NCBI RefSeq assembly: GCF_008086165.1
Contig: NZ_VSKL01000001.1
Location: 682,001-746,000, forward strand
From: Algorimicrobium algoritergicola
GTDB lineage: Bacteria > Bacteroidota > Bacteroidia > Flavobacteriales > Flavobacteriaceae
DNA: 64,000 nt
Direction of reading: 5' to 3'
Shown here: positions 36,738-45,182 of the stretch, piece after piece
Layout of the letters: each line of letters starts with the position of its first letter
Position numbering within the stretch: position 1 is the first letter of the stretch
Notes under the pieces: model-generated
Database searches by the model: none
Told to the model about the DNA's origin: nothing
Seen by the model: only the letters and a program-made list of their open reading frames with translations
Program-made: the position numbers and the translations under genes

Positions 36738-38429
36738 ATGCGCTGGACCATTAAACCAAAACCGGAATCTAAAAATGTGGATGCTTTGCAAAAAGTACTC
36801 AACGTGGAACCCATTGTTGCTAACTTATTATTGCAACGTGGCATAGAAACATATGATGCTGCCAAAACATTTTTCAGGCCAAGTTTAAAAGATCTACATG
36901 ATCCATTTCTGATGAAAGATATGGATGTAGCGGTTTCACGAATTGAAAAAGCATTAGAAACTGGCGAAAATATAATGGTTTATGGCGATTATGATGTGGA
37001 TGGCACGACATCTGTCGCCTTAATGAGTTCCTATTTAAAAACCCGAACAGAATTTGTTGCAACCTATATTCCAGATCGCTATGATGAAGGGTATGGTGTA
37101 TCTTTTAAAGGTATTGATTTTGCAGAAGACAATGGATTCTCGCTCATTATTGCATTAGATTGTGGCGTAAAAGCTATTGATAAAGTGGCTTATGCGAACG
37201 AAAAGGGCATCGATTTTATAATCTGTGATCACCACAGACCTGGCGCCGAATTACCGAAAGCTATTGCTATTTTAGATCCTAAACGTGATGATTGTGCGTA
37301 TCCATATAAAGAATTATGTGGTTGTGGTGTTGGGTTTAAACTCATTCAAGCTTTGGCATCTAAGCAAGGACAAACGGCTGCTGATTTAACCGAATATCTC
37401 GATTTAGTAGCTACAGCCATTGGCGCTGATATTGTTCCCATAACGGGTGAAAATCGCGCGCTAGCTTATATGGGTTTACAGGTTATTAATACCAATCCGC
37501 GCCCAGGATTTGCAGCTATCATTTCCGAAGTTAAAAAAGAAACACTTACTATTACGGATGTTGTATTTACTATTGGTCCACGAATTAATGCGGCGGGACG
37601 TATGAAACACGGTAATTATGCCGTGACCTTATTAACGGAAACCGATCCGGAATTGGCGAAAACCTATGCTGAAGAAATTGAGTTTTTTAATTCTGATAGA
37701 AAAGAAACCGATAAACGCATTACTTTAGAAGCGCTAGCCCAAATAGAAACGAATAATGAGCAGGAAGGTTTTACAACCGTTGTATATCACGAAGCGTGGC
37801 ACAAAGGGGTAATTGGTATTGTAGCTTCTAGATTAATAGAAACCTACTACAGGCCAACCTTGGTATTTACCAAAAGTGGTGATCGGTTAGCGGCTTCGGC
37901 ACGTTCGATCAGTGGTTTTGATGTGTATAACGCCTTGGAGGCTTGCGCGGAACATATTGAACAGTTTGGTGGCCATAAATATGCGGCAGGACTTACCTTG
38001 AAATCTGAAAACTATGAAGCCTTTAAGCAAGCTTTTGAAGATGAGGTTTCAAAAACTATTGATAGATCGTTATTAATACCAGAAATTAAAATTGATGCCC
38101 AAATTGAGTTAGCCGATGTAACATCAAAATTTCACCGCATTTTAAAACAATTTGCGCCATTTGGCCCTGGAAATATGTCGCCAGTTTTCATGACAGATAA
38201 TCTGCATGATACCGGTTATGGCAAATGTGTTGGTGAAGATAAAAGCCATTTACGGATTACAGTTACCAATCCAGAACGTAGCAATAAATTAGTCTGCATA
38301 GGATTTAGTTTAGGTGATAAACTTGACTTAATTACAGATAAAAAACCCTTCTCTGCCGTGTATTCTATTGATGAAAACCATTGGAATAATCAGGTTTCCT
38401 TGCAGTTGAAACTTCGGGATATAAAATAA
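36738..38429 (+). CDS. recJ: Single-stranded-DNA-specific exonuclease RecJ
   Basis: The 563-aa DHH-family nuclease has metal-binding motifs VYGDYDVDGTTS near residue 80 and CDHHRPGAELPKA near 160, the DHHA1 motif with GGHKYAAGL near 415, and a C-terminal OB-fold. It degrades single-stranded DNA 5' to 3' in recombination and repair. Full length for the family. Its partner helicase-nuclease genes addA and addB are 11-20 kb away in this window. Confidence 0.96.
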   Translation: MRWTIKPKPESKNVDALQKVLNVEPIVANLLLQRGIETYDAAKTFFRPSLKDLHDPFLMKDMDVAVSRIEKALETGENIMVYGDYDVDGTTSVALMSSYLKTRTEFVATYIPDRYDEGYGVSFKGIDFAEDNGFSLIIALDCGVKAIDKVAYANEKGIDFIICDHHRPGAELPKAIAILDPKRDDCAYPYKELCGCGVGFKLIQALASKQGQTAADLTEYLDLVATAIGADIVPITGENRALAYMGLQVINTNPRPGFAAIISEVKKETLTITDVVFTIGPRINAAGRMKHGNYAVTLLTETDPELAKTYAEEIEFFNSDRKETDKRITLEALAQIETNNEQEGFTTVVYHEAWHKGVIGIVASRLIETYYRPTLVFTKSGDRLAASARSISGFDVYNALEACAEHIEQFGGHKYAAGLTLKSENYEAFKQAFEDEVSKTIDRSLLIPEIKIDAQIELADVTSKFHRILKQFAPFGPGNMSPVFMTDNLHDTGYGKCVGEDKSHLRITVTNPERSNKLVCIGFSLGDKLDLITDKKPFSAVYSIDENHWNNQVSLQLKLRDIK

Positions 38430-38451
38430 TGCTCATTTTTGTATCTGTTCT

Positions 38452-38486
38452 AAATCTAAAATTAAGAAGATTGTTATTTTAGATTT
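38452..38486. repeat. 11-bp inverted repeat over the MFS promoter
   Basis: AAATCTAAAAT (38452-38462) and ATTTTAGATTT (38476-38486) are perfect complements separated by 13 bases. The putative -33 TTG (38471-38473) lies in the loop and the -7 box just after it. Confidence 0.45.
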
Positions 38487-38497
38487 CAATACTTTTG
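38471..38497 (+). promoter_or_regulatory. Promoter of the MFS transporter
   Basis: TTG (38471-38473), 16 bases, TACTTTTG (38490-38497) is a full -7 match. The spacer is a little short. The leader would be about 35 nt. Confidence 0.45.
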
Positions 38498-38539
38498 TAA
38501 AATAGTCACGATTCTAGTATCGTCTATGAATGCATCAAC

Positions 38540-39808
38540 ATGGCAAAAAAAGATCCCTACGCAGCCTTGCGTATCAAAGAATTCAATATATTTCTGTTAG
38601 TTCGCTTTGCATTGATTTTTGGTTGGTCTATGCAATTTATTGTTATAGAATGGCAGGTTTATGCGTTGACAAAAGATCCATTGAGTTTAGGGTTGATTGG
38701 TCTTTTTGAGTTTGCTCCTGCATTCGTTATGGCTTTGTTTGCAGGACATATAGTTGATCAGCGTGAAAAGAGAAATCTTTTGGCTTTATGTATTGCTGCA
38801 TTTTCATTAATAAGTTTTGGATTGTTTTGGCTAACGTCTCCATCTGTGATGGAATCATGGTCTAAAAATAGCATTCTCTATTCTATTTATGCTTTGGTAT
38901 TTTTTGGTGGTTTATTGAGAGCATTTTTCGGGCCAACCATTTTTTCCTTAGTAGCACTTATTGTTCCGAAAAAAATATATCCAAATGCGGCAACTTGGAA
39001 TAGTTCTACATGGCAAATGGCACGAGTTTTAGGCGTTGGATTTGCAGGATTTTCAATCAGCTGGATTGGCGTTCATTGGTCTCTATGCATTATTTTTGGA
39101 TTGATATTGTTTTCATTTATAACCATATTTCAAATACCAAGGAAACCAATACTGAACCCGAAAATAGGTGAGGGTGTTATTTCAAGTTTAAAAGAAGGAT
39201 TATCATTCGTTTTTAATACGAAAGCAATTTTAGGTGCTATTACTTTAGATATGGTTTCCGTTTTATTTGGAGGCGCAATTGCTTTAGCAGCAGTTTTCGC
39301 AGAAGATATTTTAAAAATTGGCCCACAGGGTTTTGGGGTTTTAGTAGCAGCTCCTTCAGTTGGTTCCTTTTTAACCATGTTGGTGACTGCATATATTCCA
39401 ATAAGTAAAAATGCCGGAATGAAACTTCTAGTTGCTATTTTTGGTTTCGGACTTTGTATTATTGTGTTTGGTCTTTCTTCCATATTTTGGGTTTCAGTCG
39501 TTGCGCTCTTCTTTAGTGGTGTTACTGATGGTATATCCATGGTCATTAGACAAACCATTCTTCAAATTAAAACTCCAGATCATATGCGTGGTCGTGTATC
39601 TTCAGTGAATTCTATGTTTGTGGGTTCTTCTAACGAATTAGGTGCGCTTGAAAGCGGTTTAACAGCCAAATATATGGGAACAGTAACAGCTGTTGTTTTT
39701 GGTGGAACTATGACTTTAATTACGGTACTTACTACAGGAATTGTTTCGCCAACATTTAGAAAGCTAGATTTAACAGCCGATTTGGAGGAACATGAAAATG
39801 CGGAGTAA
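38540..39808 (+). CDS. MFS transporter (EntS-like)
   Basis: The 422-aa integral membrane protein has about 12 hydrophobic segments and starts MAKKDPYAALRIKEFNIFLL, an N-terminus common in the EntS-like MFS group. Loop 2-3 carries GHIVDQREKRNLLAL, the MFS signature with its Asp and basic residues. A later loop has TPDHMRGRVSSVNS. Members export siderophores or drugs; the substrate here is unknown. A perfect inverted repeat covers its promoter, so a local regulator may control it. Confidence 0.88.
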   Translation: MAKKDPYAALRIKEFNIFLLVRFALIFGWSMQFIVIEWQVYALTKDPLSLGLIGLFEFAPAFVMALFAGHIVDQREKRNLLALCIAAFSLISFGLFWLTSPSVMESWSKNSILYSIYALVFFGGLLRAFFGPTIFSLVALIVPKKIYPNAATWNSSTWQMARVLGVGFAGFSISWIGVHWSLCIIFGLILFSFITIFQIPRKPILNPKIGEGVISSLKEGLSFVFNTKAILGAITLDMVSVLFGGAIALAAVFAEDILKIGPQGFGVLVAAPSVGSFLTMLVTAYIPISKNAGMKLLVAIFGFGLCIIVFGLSSIFWVSVVALFFSGVTDGISMVIRQTILQIKTPDHMRGRVSSVNSMFVGSSNELGALESGLTAKYMGTVTAVVFGGTMTLITVLTTGIVSPTFRKLDLTADLEEHENAE

Positions 39809-39819
39809 ATGTTTATACT

Positions 39820-40572
39820 TTAAAATTTCTTCAACTCTAATGTTTCACCATCAAAAACACCATAGGTATAATATTGAATCCAATCGCCTAGATTCACATA
39901 TTTCGAATTTTCGTTGAGGTCTATTTCTAACGGTAAATGTCTGTGGCCAAAAATAAAATAGTCGCTGTGTTTAGTTTCTAATTTTCGTTTGCAATATTGA
40001 ACCAACCATTCATTGTCTTCGCCTAAAAACTTGGCGTCATCATCACCTGAAATCAGCTTATTTTTCACACTTAAATATTGGGCAATTCTCACACCAATAT
40101 CAGGATGCAACCATTTAAAAAGCCACTGAAAAACAGGGTTTTTAAAAACTTTTTTCATGCGTTTGTATCCTGTGTCACCAGGGCCTAATCCATCACCATG
40201 ACCAATTAAAAACGTTTTATTGTTAAAGGTATATTCTTGTGGTTTATGATAGACAGAAATCCCCAACTCTTCTTCAAAATAGCCATCCATCCATAAATCG
40301 TGATTACCCACAAAAAAGTAAATAGGAATCCCAGAATCCGTTATCTCGGCAAGCTTGCCTAGCGTTCGCGTAAAACCTTTTGGCACCACGGTTTTATATT
40401 CGAACCAAAAATCGAATAAATCACCCATCAAGAAAATAGCAGCAGCATCGCCCTTAATTTCGTCTAACCACGCAACAAATTTTTGTTCACGAGGGCGTGA
40501 GGCTTCTGCTGTTGGTGCACCCAAATGATTATCGGATGCGAAATATATTTTTTTTCCTTTTGGGATGTTCAT
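39820..40572 (-). CDS. lpxH: UDP-2,3-diacylglucosamine diphosphatase
   Basis: The 250-aa calcineurin-like phosphoesterase has all metal motifs: SDNHLG, FLMGDLFDFW, FFVGNHDLW, IGHGDG and FGHRHLP. It cuts UDP-diacylglucosamine to lipid X and UMP in lipid A synthesis, on the cytoplasmic face of the inner membrane. Length is normal. It converges on the MFS gene with an 11-bp gap. Confidence 0.93.
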   Translation of the reverse strand: MNIPKGKKIYFASDNHLGAPTAEASRPREQKFVAWLDEIKGDAAAIFLMGDLFDFWFEYKTVVPKGFTRTLGKLAEITDSGIPIYFFVGNHDLWMDGYFEEELGISVYHKPQEYTFNNKTFLIGHGDGLGPGDTGYKRMKKVFKNPVFQWLFKWLHPDIGVRIAQYLSVKNKLISGDDDAKFLGEDNEWLVQYCKRKLETKHSDYFIFGHRHLPLEIDLNENSKYVNLGDWIQYYTYGVFDGETLELKKF

Positions 40573-40588
40573 GTAGTAAATATAATCT

Positions 40589-40608
40589 ATTCCTGCGGAG
40601 GCAGGAAT
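40589..40608. repeat. Short REP-like palindrome
   Basis: ATTCCTGC and GCAGGAAT flank GGAG, a perfect 8-bp stem. Similar TCCTGC...GCAGGA palindromes are scattered in flavobacterial intergenic DNA. Confidence 0.45.
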
Positions 40609-40683
40609 CTAATAGTTATTCAGTTTATAAACTTAAATACACAACATAATGTTCAGTGTCTTTTAGTTATGAGATCCTTTTTT

Positions 40684-41142
40684 TTAAAGTGGTTTGTTAT
40701 CACTAGCATACCATTCTGCAAAACTGGTATCTGTTTCCTGAAGTTTTAAAGAATGTAATGCAATATGACTAGGTAATAAGGACTTTATTTTGTCGGCAAA
40801 ATCAATCACCATCATTTCACTTGTTGGCTGATAATCCACCAAAAGTACATTATGACCACGAACCTGAAGCTCTTTTGCCAGTTCTACATGTGGTGTGTTT
40901 TTATTAAAAACAGTGGCATGATCAAACACATCAACAATTTCTGTTTTCACAATTTTTTTTAAATCACCAAAATCAATCACCATTCCAAACTTGACATTAC
41001 CCGAATCTGAAATTGGTTTTCCAATAACGGTTACCGATAATTTATAACTATGGCCATGTACATTTTTACATTTCCCGTCATAGCCATAAAGGGCATGTCC
41101 TGTCTCGAATGAGAACTGTTTTGTAATTCGAATATTTCCCAT
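40684..41142 (-). CDS. queD: 6-carboxytetrahydropterin/6-pyruvoyltetrahydropterin synthase family
   Basis: The 152-aa T-fold protein has the zinc His in FSFETGHALYGYDGKCKNVHGHSYKL (His and the HGH pair), catalytic Cys in the same stretch, MVIDFGDLK near 60, DHATVFNK near 80 and a closing ETDTSFAEWY. The family makes 6-carboxytetrahydropterin for queuosine or sepiapterin-type pterins; QueD is the most likely role. ATG at 41142 is chosen because an upstream ATG at 41211 would add an unrelated 23-residue leader that overlaps the divergent promoter region. Confidence 0.85.
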   Translation of the reverse strand: MGNIRITKQFSFETGHALYGYDGKCKNVHGHSYKLSVTVIGKPISDSGNVKFGMVIDFGDLKKIVKTEIVDVFDHATVFNKNTPHVELAKELQVRGHNVLLVDYQPTSEMMVIDFADKIKSLLPSHIALHSLKLQETDTSFAEWYASDNKPL

Positions 41143-41231
41143 ACTATTAATTTTCCATGCAAAGATAATCGTTTTGTAAAAGGAAACGGTTTTTAGAGTA
41201 CATTTGCCCACTTTTTATTTTGCATCTACTT

Positions 41232-41873
41232 ATGAATCAATTATTTGAAGAAATTGCTTTTGTTGAAAATTTACAATATGAGCGTATTATTGATGATATT
41301 TTAACACAGAAATACAGTTTGGTTGAAAATTTTTTCACCGATCTGGAGGTTTTGGAATTAAGAAAATCGTTATTAGATAAACATGAAGCTGATGTTTTTA
41401 AAAAGGCCGCTATTGGGAATAGGGTGAATGAAGTGATAGAAAAATCCATTCGTGGTGATGTGATTTTATGGATTGACGAAAACCGAGCAGATCCATTAGA
41501 AGCCGCTTTCTTCAGTAAAATAAATAACCTCATTGAATACTTAAACAAAACGTGTTTTTTAGGTATTTTACATAAAGAGTTTCACTACGCATTGTATCCG
41601 GAAGGTACATATTACAGACGGCATTTGGATACGTTTCAGAACGACGACCGACGAAAATTATCCTTTGTATGTTATTTAAATGAAGATGGATGGCTCCCTG
41701 AAAACGGTGGGGAATTGGTATTGTATTTAAATGAAAATGGCAAAGAAACAGAAAAGGTAATCTACCCGTTTCCAGGGCGTGTGGTTATTTTTGAAAGTCA
41801 AATATTAGAACACGAAGTCAAGCCCGTAAAAACCGAACGATTAAGTATTACCGGCTGGCTTAAAACGCGCTAA
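41232..41873 (+). CDS. 2OG-Fe(II) oxygenase (prolyl hydroxylase-like)
   Basis: The 213-aa protein has a C-terminal double-stranded beta-helix domain (about 105-213). The iron triad is visible: RRHLDTF (His-x-Asp) and ILEHEVKPV (distal His), followed by ERLSITGW with the 2-oxoglutarate Arg. Close relatives hydroxylate a protein residue, often a prolyl residue. The substrate is unknown. ATG at 41232 is preferred over an in-frame TTG at 41220 because MNQLFEEI is a normal N-terminus. Confidence 0.88.
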   Translation: MNQLFEEIAFVENLQYERIIDDILTQKYSLVENFFTDLEVLELRKSLLDKHEADVFKKAAIGNRVNEVIEKSIRGDVILWIDENRADPLEAAFFSKINNLIEYLNKTCFLGILHKEFHYALYPEGTYYRRHLDTFQNDDRRKLSFVCYLNEDGWLPENGGELVLYLNENGKETEKVIYPFPGRVVIFESQILEHEVKPVKTERLSITGWLKTR

Positions 41874-41954
41874 TTATCGGCGTTTATTGCGGTTGTAAAC
41901 ATAAATGATTATCAATACAATTGCCAAAACTAAAAAAAGCATATTTCCGCCCAT
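41874..41954 (-). CDS. 26-aa membrane miniprotein
   Basis: ATG at 41954 to TAA at 41874. The peptide is a short N-terminus (MGGN), one hydrophobic helix (MLFLVLAIVLIIIYVY) and a strongly basic tail (NRNKRR), that is, an N-out/C-in single-pass membrane peptide. It starts 1 base after the stop of the 58-aa gene and its stop directly abuts the neighbouring oxygenase stop. It is too short for usual gene finding. The helix, basic tail and exact packing support it as real. Confidence 0.6.
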   Translation of the reverse strand: MGGNMLFLVLAIVLIIIYVYNRNKRR

Positions 41955-41955
41955 A

Positions 41956-42132
41956 CTAATCTATATTTGAGTTGTTTTTATTATATCTGTAAATAGCGTA
42001 AGCAATTATTACAAGTACCAAAAAGGGTACAAATGAGCCTATAAATACACCTATTTCATAATCGCTATTTGGTGCGTTTTTTACTTTCTCTTCAATATTT
42101 ACTTCTTGCAAAATCGAAATAAGTGCCATCAT
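41956..42132 (-). CDS. 58-aa membrane miniprotein
   Basis: ATG at 42132 (or the next ATG at 42129) to TAG at 41956. It has an N-terminal cytoplasmic or periplasmic part (MMALISILQEVNIEEKVKNA), one membrane helix (about 28-47, GVFIGSFVPFLVLVIIAYAI) and a short basic tail (YRYNKNN). It lies 24 bases downstream of the MATE gene on the same strand and 1 base before the 26-aa gene. It resembles accessory subunits of transporters, but no family was recognised. Confidence 0.65.
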   Translation of the reverse strand: MMALISILQEVNIEEKVKNAPNSDYEIGVFIGSFVPFLVLVIIAYAIYRYNKNNSNID

Positions 42133-42156
42133 TTTACTAACAATTAGATGTCAAAG

Positions 42157-43491
42157 TTACTGTTTTTCCGAAAGCGGTAAAAATTCTTGTCTAAATTTTA
42201 TAATTAGTGGCAATCCTCTGGCAATAATCCAAAATGTAAAAGCAATAAAAATGCCATAAAGCTTGTAATCTAAACTATCCAACAAAAATAATAGCGGAAC
42301 AAAAACGAGAAAGGTTGCCATTAATAATACGTTGCGTAGAACTTTCATTTTTCCAAGCCCTTTAAACATGCCATCAAAAATAAATGCAATAGCACATAGT
42401 GGTTGCATGGCTAAAACAATCCAGAACACATTGTAAAACTCAATTAAAACTGATTCTTCCTTCGTGAAAACATGACCAATAAAATTATAGAAAATGGAAC
42501 CTAAAACAGCCATAATAACACCTAAAATAACGCCATATTTTATCAGTTTATTACTTAAGGTAATTAATTTGCCATATTCTTTTCCTCCTAATAATTTTCC
42601 TGATAAAATATTTCCAGCACTGGCATAACCATCAATTATAAAAGCACCTAAAAACCATAAATTTATAGCAATGGTGTATGCGGCAATGTATTCTTTACCA
42701 TAACTGGTAGAAAATGAACTAGCAAAGTAAAGGGTTACATTCAAAGCAAGAGTTCTAACAAACAAATTGAGAATCATAATAGCAAACCGATTAATTTCTT
42801 TGTTAAACGGAAAACTAAAACGCAATGGAATAGCTGTTTTTGTCAATAAATAATAAGCCGAAATAATAGCCATTAACATTTGAGCAATAACACTTGCATA
42901 AGCTGCGCCTTTAATATTCATGGCAGGAACATATCCTTCAATACCATAAACCAAAACGATGTCTAGAACAATATTCACACTGGCGCCAACAATGGCAATA
43001 ATCATTGGGTAATAGGTGTTTTGAAGTCCTCTAAAGGTGCCAAAAATTGCAATTGTAAATAGGGTAAAAGGAAATCCAAAAACCCGAATTTGATAATACT
43101 CAACACTATAATTCAGAATTAAATCAGAGGCATTATAGAGTTTAAAAATGCTTTCGGCAAACGGATAGGTTCCTAGAATTATAAAAATACTTAATGATGT
43201 AATTATAAAAATAGCTTGAGCTGGCAGATTTTTTACCTTATCTAGATTATTAGATCCAACATATTGTGAAACAATGGACGAAATAGCACTTCGCGTTTGG
43301 CCTAAAACCCAAATTAGCATGGAAATAAAGGTGCCAACAATACCCACAGCTGCTAATGATTCTGTAGCGTTTTCGGAAATATTTCCTACAATAGCCGTGT
43401 CAGTAATAGACAAAATTGGTTCTGCCACACCAGCAATTAATGCAGGAATGGCTAATTTATTAATATGTTTTAAACTAATGTTGGTGCTCAC
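42157..43491 (-). CDS. MATE family efflux transporter (DinF-like)
   Basis: The 444-aa membrane protein has 12 predicted helices. The N-terminus (LKHINKLAIPALIAGVAEPILSITDTAIVGN) carries the DinF-type Asp and the conserved Pro of the first helix. MATE carriers exchange drugs or metabolites for Na+ or H+. It is joined to the upstream GNAT gene by a 4-base ATGA overlap and is followed at 24 bp by two tiny membrane-protein genes on the same strand. Confidence 0.93.
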   Translation of the reverse strand: MSTNISLKHINKLAIPALIAGVAEPILSITDTAIVGNISENATESLAAVGIVGTFISMLIWVLGQTRSAISSIVSQYVGSNNLDKVKNLPAQAIFIITSLSIFIILGTYPFAESIFKLYNASDLILNYSVEYYQIRVFGFPFTLFTIAIFGTFRGLQNTYYPMIIAIVGASVNIVLDIVLVYGIEGYVPAMNIKGAAYASVIAQMLMAIISAYYLLTKTAIPLRFSFPFNKEINRFAIMILNLFVRTLALNVTLYFASSFSTSYGKEYIAAYTIAINLWFLGAFIIDGYASAGNILSGKLLGGKEYGKLITLSNKLIKYGVILGVIMAVLGSIFYNFIGHVFTKEESVLIEFYNVFWIVLAMQPLCAIAFIFDGMFKGLGKMKVLRNVLLMATFLVFVPLLFLLDSLDYKLYGIFIAFTFWIIARGLPLIIKFRQEFLPLSEKQ

Positions 43492-43988
43492 AATACGAAT
43501 TCGTAACAGTAAAAGGGATGTTCACTTTGTTTTGGAAAATAAATAGACCCTAATTTCTTATAACCGCGAAGTTCGTAAAACTTTTGGTTTCTAGCGTTCT
43601 TTGAAAACGTATCTAACCTGATAGAGGTAAATTCATTTTTGTTTGCAATATTTTCAGCAAAATCCATCAGTTTTCTAGCCCATCCTTTACCTTGGTAATC
43701 CGGGTGTATGGCCACCCTATGAATATATAAGTTATTGGAGTTTGGTGTTAGCCAGCCTATAGTTTCGTATTCAGCATCCATTTTAGTAGAAAGAACTAAA
43801 CAGCCTATAATTTTTTTAGCTTCCTCTAGAACGTATAATTCATTTCTAGCCACATCATTTTTAAAGGCACTTCGGCTAGGGTATTGAGAATTCCATTGTT
43901 GTATGTTTTTAGAAATCATATCAATAGCACAGGCTTTGGTAATTTCTAAAATTGCATCAATATCTTGAGTGGTTCCTTTCCGAATCAT
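43488..43988 (-). CDS. GNAT family N-acetyltransferase
   Basis: The 166-aa protein has the acetyl-CoA loop HPDYQGKGWARKLMDFAE near residue 97 and a final FYELRGYKKLGS motif. The acetyl acceptor is unknown. It is the first gene of a four-gene minus-strand operon (GNAT, MATE, 58 aa, 26 aa); the stop overlaps the MATE start by 4 bases, so the two are coupled. Confidence 0.9.
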   Translation of the reverse strand: MIRKGTTQDIDAILEITKACAIDMISKNIQQWNSQYPSRSAFKNDVARNELYVLEEAKKIIGCLVLSTKMDAEYETIGWLTPNSNNLYIHRVAIHPDYQGKGWARKLMDFAENIANKNEFTSIRLDTFSKNARNQKFYELRGYKKLGSIYFPKQSEHPFYCYEFVL

Positions 43989-43998
43989 AATAAAAGCG

Positions 43999-44006
43999 TA
44001 TTTTTG
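43999..44006 (+). promoter_or_regulatory. -7 box of the universal stress protein gene
   Basis: TATTTTTG is a full match to TAnnTTTG, 38 bases before the ATG. Confidence 0.4.
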
Positions 44007-44044
44007 CGTAAATTTTCACCTAAATTAGTTATAATTTTTTCAAT

Positions 44045-44842
44045 ATGAAGAATATTTTAGTACCAGTAGGATCGTCTAAAAATGCGGTTAGTCATTTGCA
44101 GTATGCTGTGGATTTTGCCAAAGCATTTGGTGCGAAAATTTATGTGGTTCAAGTTTATAATATTTATTCCAAAGCTGGAACCATGATAAAAGTGGATCAT
44201 ATTTTAGAGCGTGAAAGTTATGAATTTTTAAAGTCGCACGTGGCTCAAGTTGATACAAAGGGTGTTGAGGTTGTTGTAAAATCATTTAAAGGAAAATTGG
44301 TAGATACGCTTGAATTGGTTTGTCACTCTTTAGATATTGATTTAATTATGATAGAACCAAGGACTAACTCCTTGCGGGAAGAAGTATATCTAGGAAAAAC
44401 GTCTGGAAAAATCATTAAACAGACTAATATTCCAGCATTAATAGTCCCTGAAGGCATCAGTTTTAAACCTATTGTTTATATTTTAGTCGCTTTAAAGTCG
44501 GCTATAATTAAAAAGGAATCAGCCTTAATACCGCTAATTGCCATTAAAGATCAGTTCCGATCTATTGTGAATTTATTGCTCGTACAAACACCATTTTATA
44601 ATGAAGGTGATTTTGAAATAAATCCAGATTTGGCGAAATTAATAACGAATATTACTAAAACGGAAAATGGCACAACGTTTCAAGGCGTGCTAGAACATTA
44701 TAAGGATAATGATCCAGATATGTTATGTGTGGTAAGACGTAAACGTGGATTTTTCTCTAAACTTTGGGAGAAAAATACCATCTTGAAAAAAGATTTTCAG
44801 AGCAATACACTACCTGTTTTAGTATTAAGTGGTGTGAAATAA
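44045..44842 (+). CDS. Universal stress protein (UspA family)
   Basis: The 265-aa protein opens with MKNILVPVGSSKNAVSHLQYA, the UspA N-terminus. A conserved UspA end (GKTSGKIIKQTNIPALIVPEG) lies near 120-140. A second, more diverged repeat follows to 265. The glycine-rich ATP-binding G-x2-G-x9-G is reduced, so ATP binding is uncertain. It is divergent from the GNAT gene. Confidence 0.88.
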   Translation: MKNILVPVGSSKNAVSHLQYAVDFAKAFGAKIYVVQVYNIYSKAGTMIKVDHILERESYEFLKSHVAQVDTKGVEVVVKSFKGKLVDTLELVCHSLDIDLIMIEPRTNSLREEVYLGKTSGKIIKQTNIPALIVPEGISFKPIVYILVALKSAIIKKESALIPLIAIKDQFRSIVNLLLVQTPFYNEGDFEINPDLAKLITNITKTENGTTFQGVLEHYKDNDPDMLCVVRRKRGFFSKLWEKNTILKKDFQSNTLPVLVLSGVK

Positions 44843-44928
44843 ATAATTCTTCAGAAGAAGGATTAAACCTAAATAAAAATAGTTTATTTTCGTTGCTCAA
44901 TAGACAATATTACTAGCCATACGTTTAT

Positions 44929-45005
<77 letters not shown>

Positions 45006-45008
45006 CTT

Positions 45009-45038
45009 AAAAAGCAATGTGAAAGCATTGCTTTTTTT
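45009..45038 (+). terminator. Terminator after tRNA-Ala
   Basis: AAAAAGCAATG pairs perfectly with CATTGCTTTTT around a 6-nt loop and continues in T. Confidence 0.88.
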
Positions 45039-45092
45039 ATGCTTAAATTTTATAATAGTTTTTCGCAGTTTCAGTAAAATCGTGTATTTCAA

Positions 45093-45139
45093 AGGTTTTT
45101 TCGATGGTTTTATCGAATATCAGACGCTTTTTAAAACCT
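45093..45139 (+). other. Possible structured leader of the hybrid kinase gene
   Basis: An outer stem AGGTTTT/AAAACCT (45093-45099 with 45133-45139) encloses an inner stem TTCGAT/ATCGAA (45100-45105 with 45112-45117), 44 bases before the start. It may be a regulatory leader or a chance structure in AT-rich DNA. Confidence 0.3.
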
Positions 45140-45182
45140 CATGAATTAGTACTGCGTAGATATGGCCCCAACCTAACTTATT

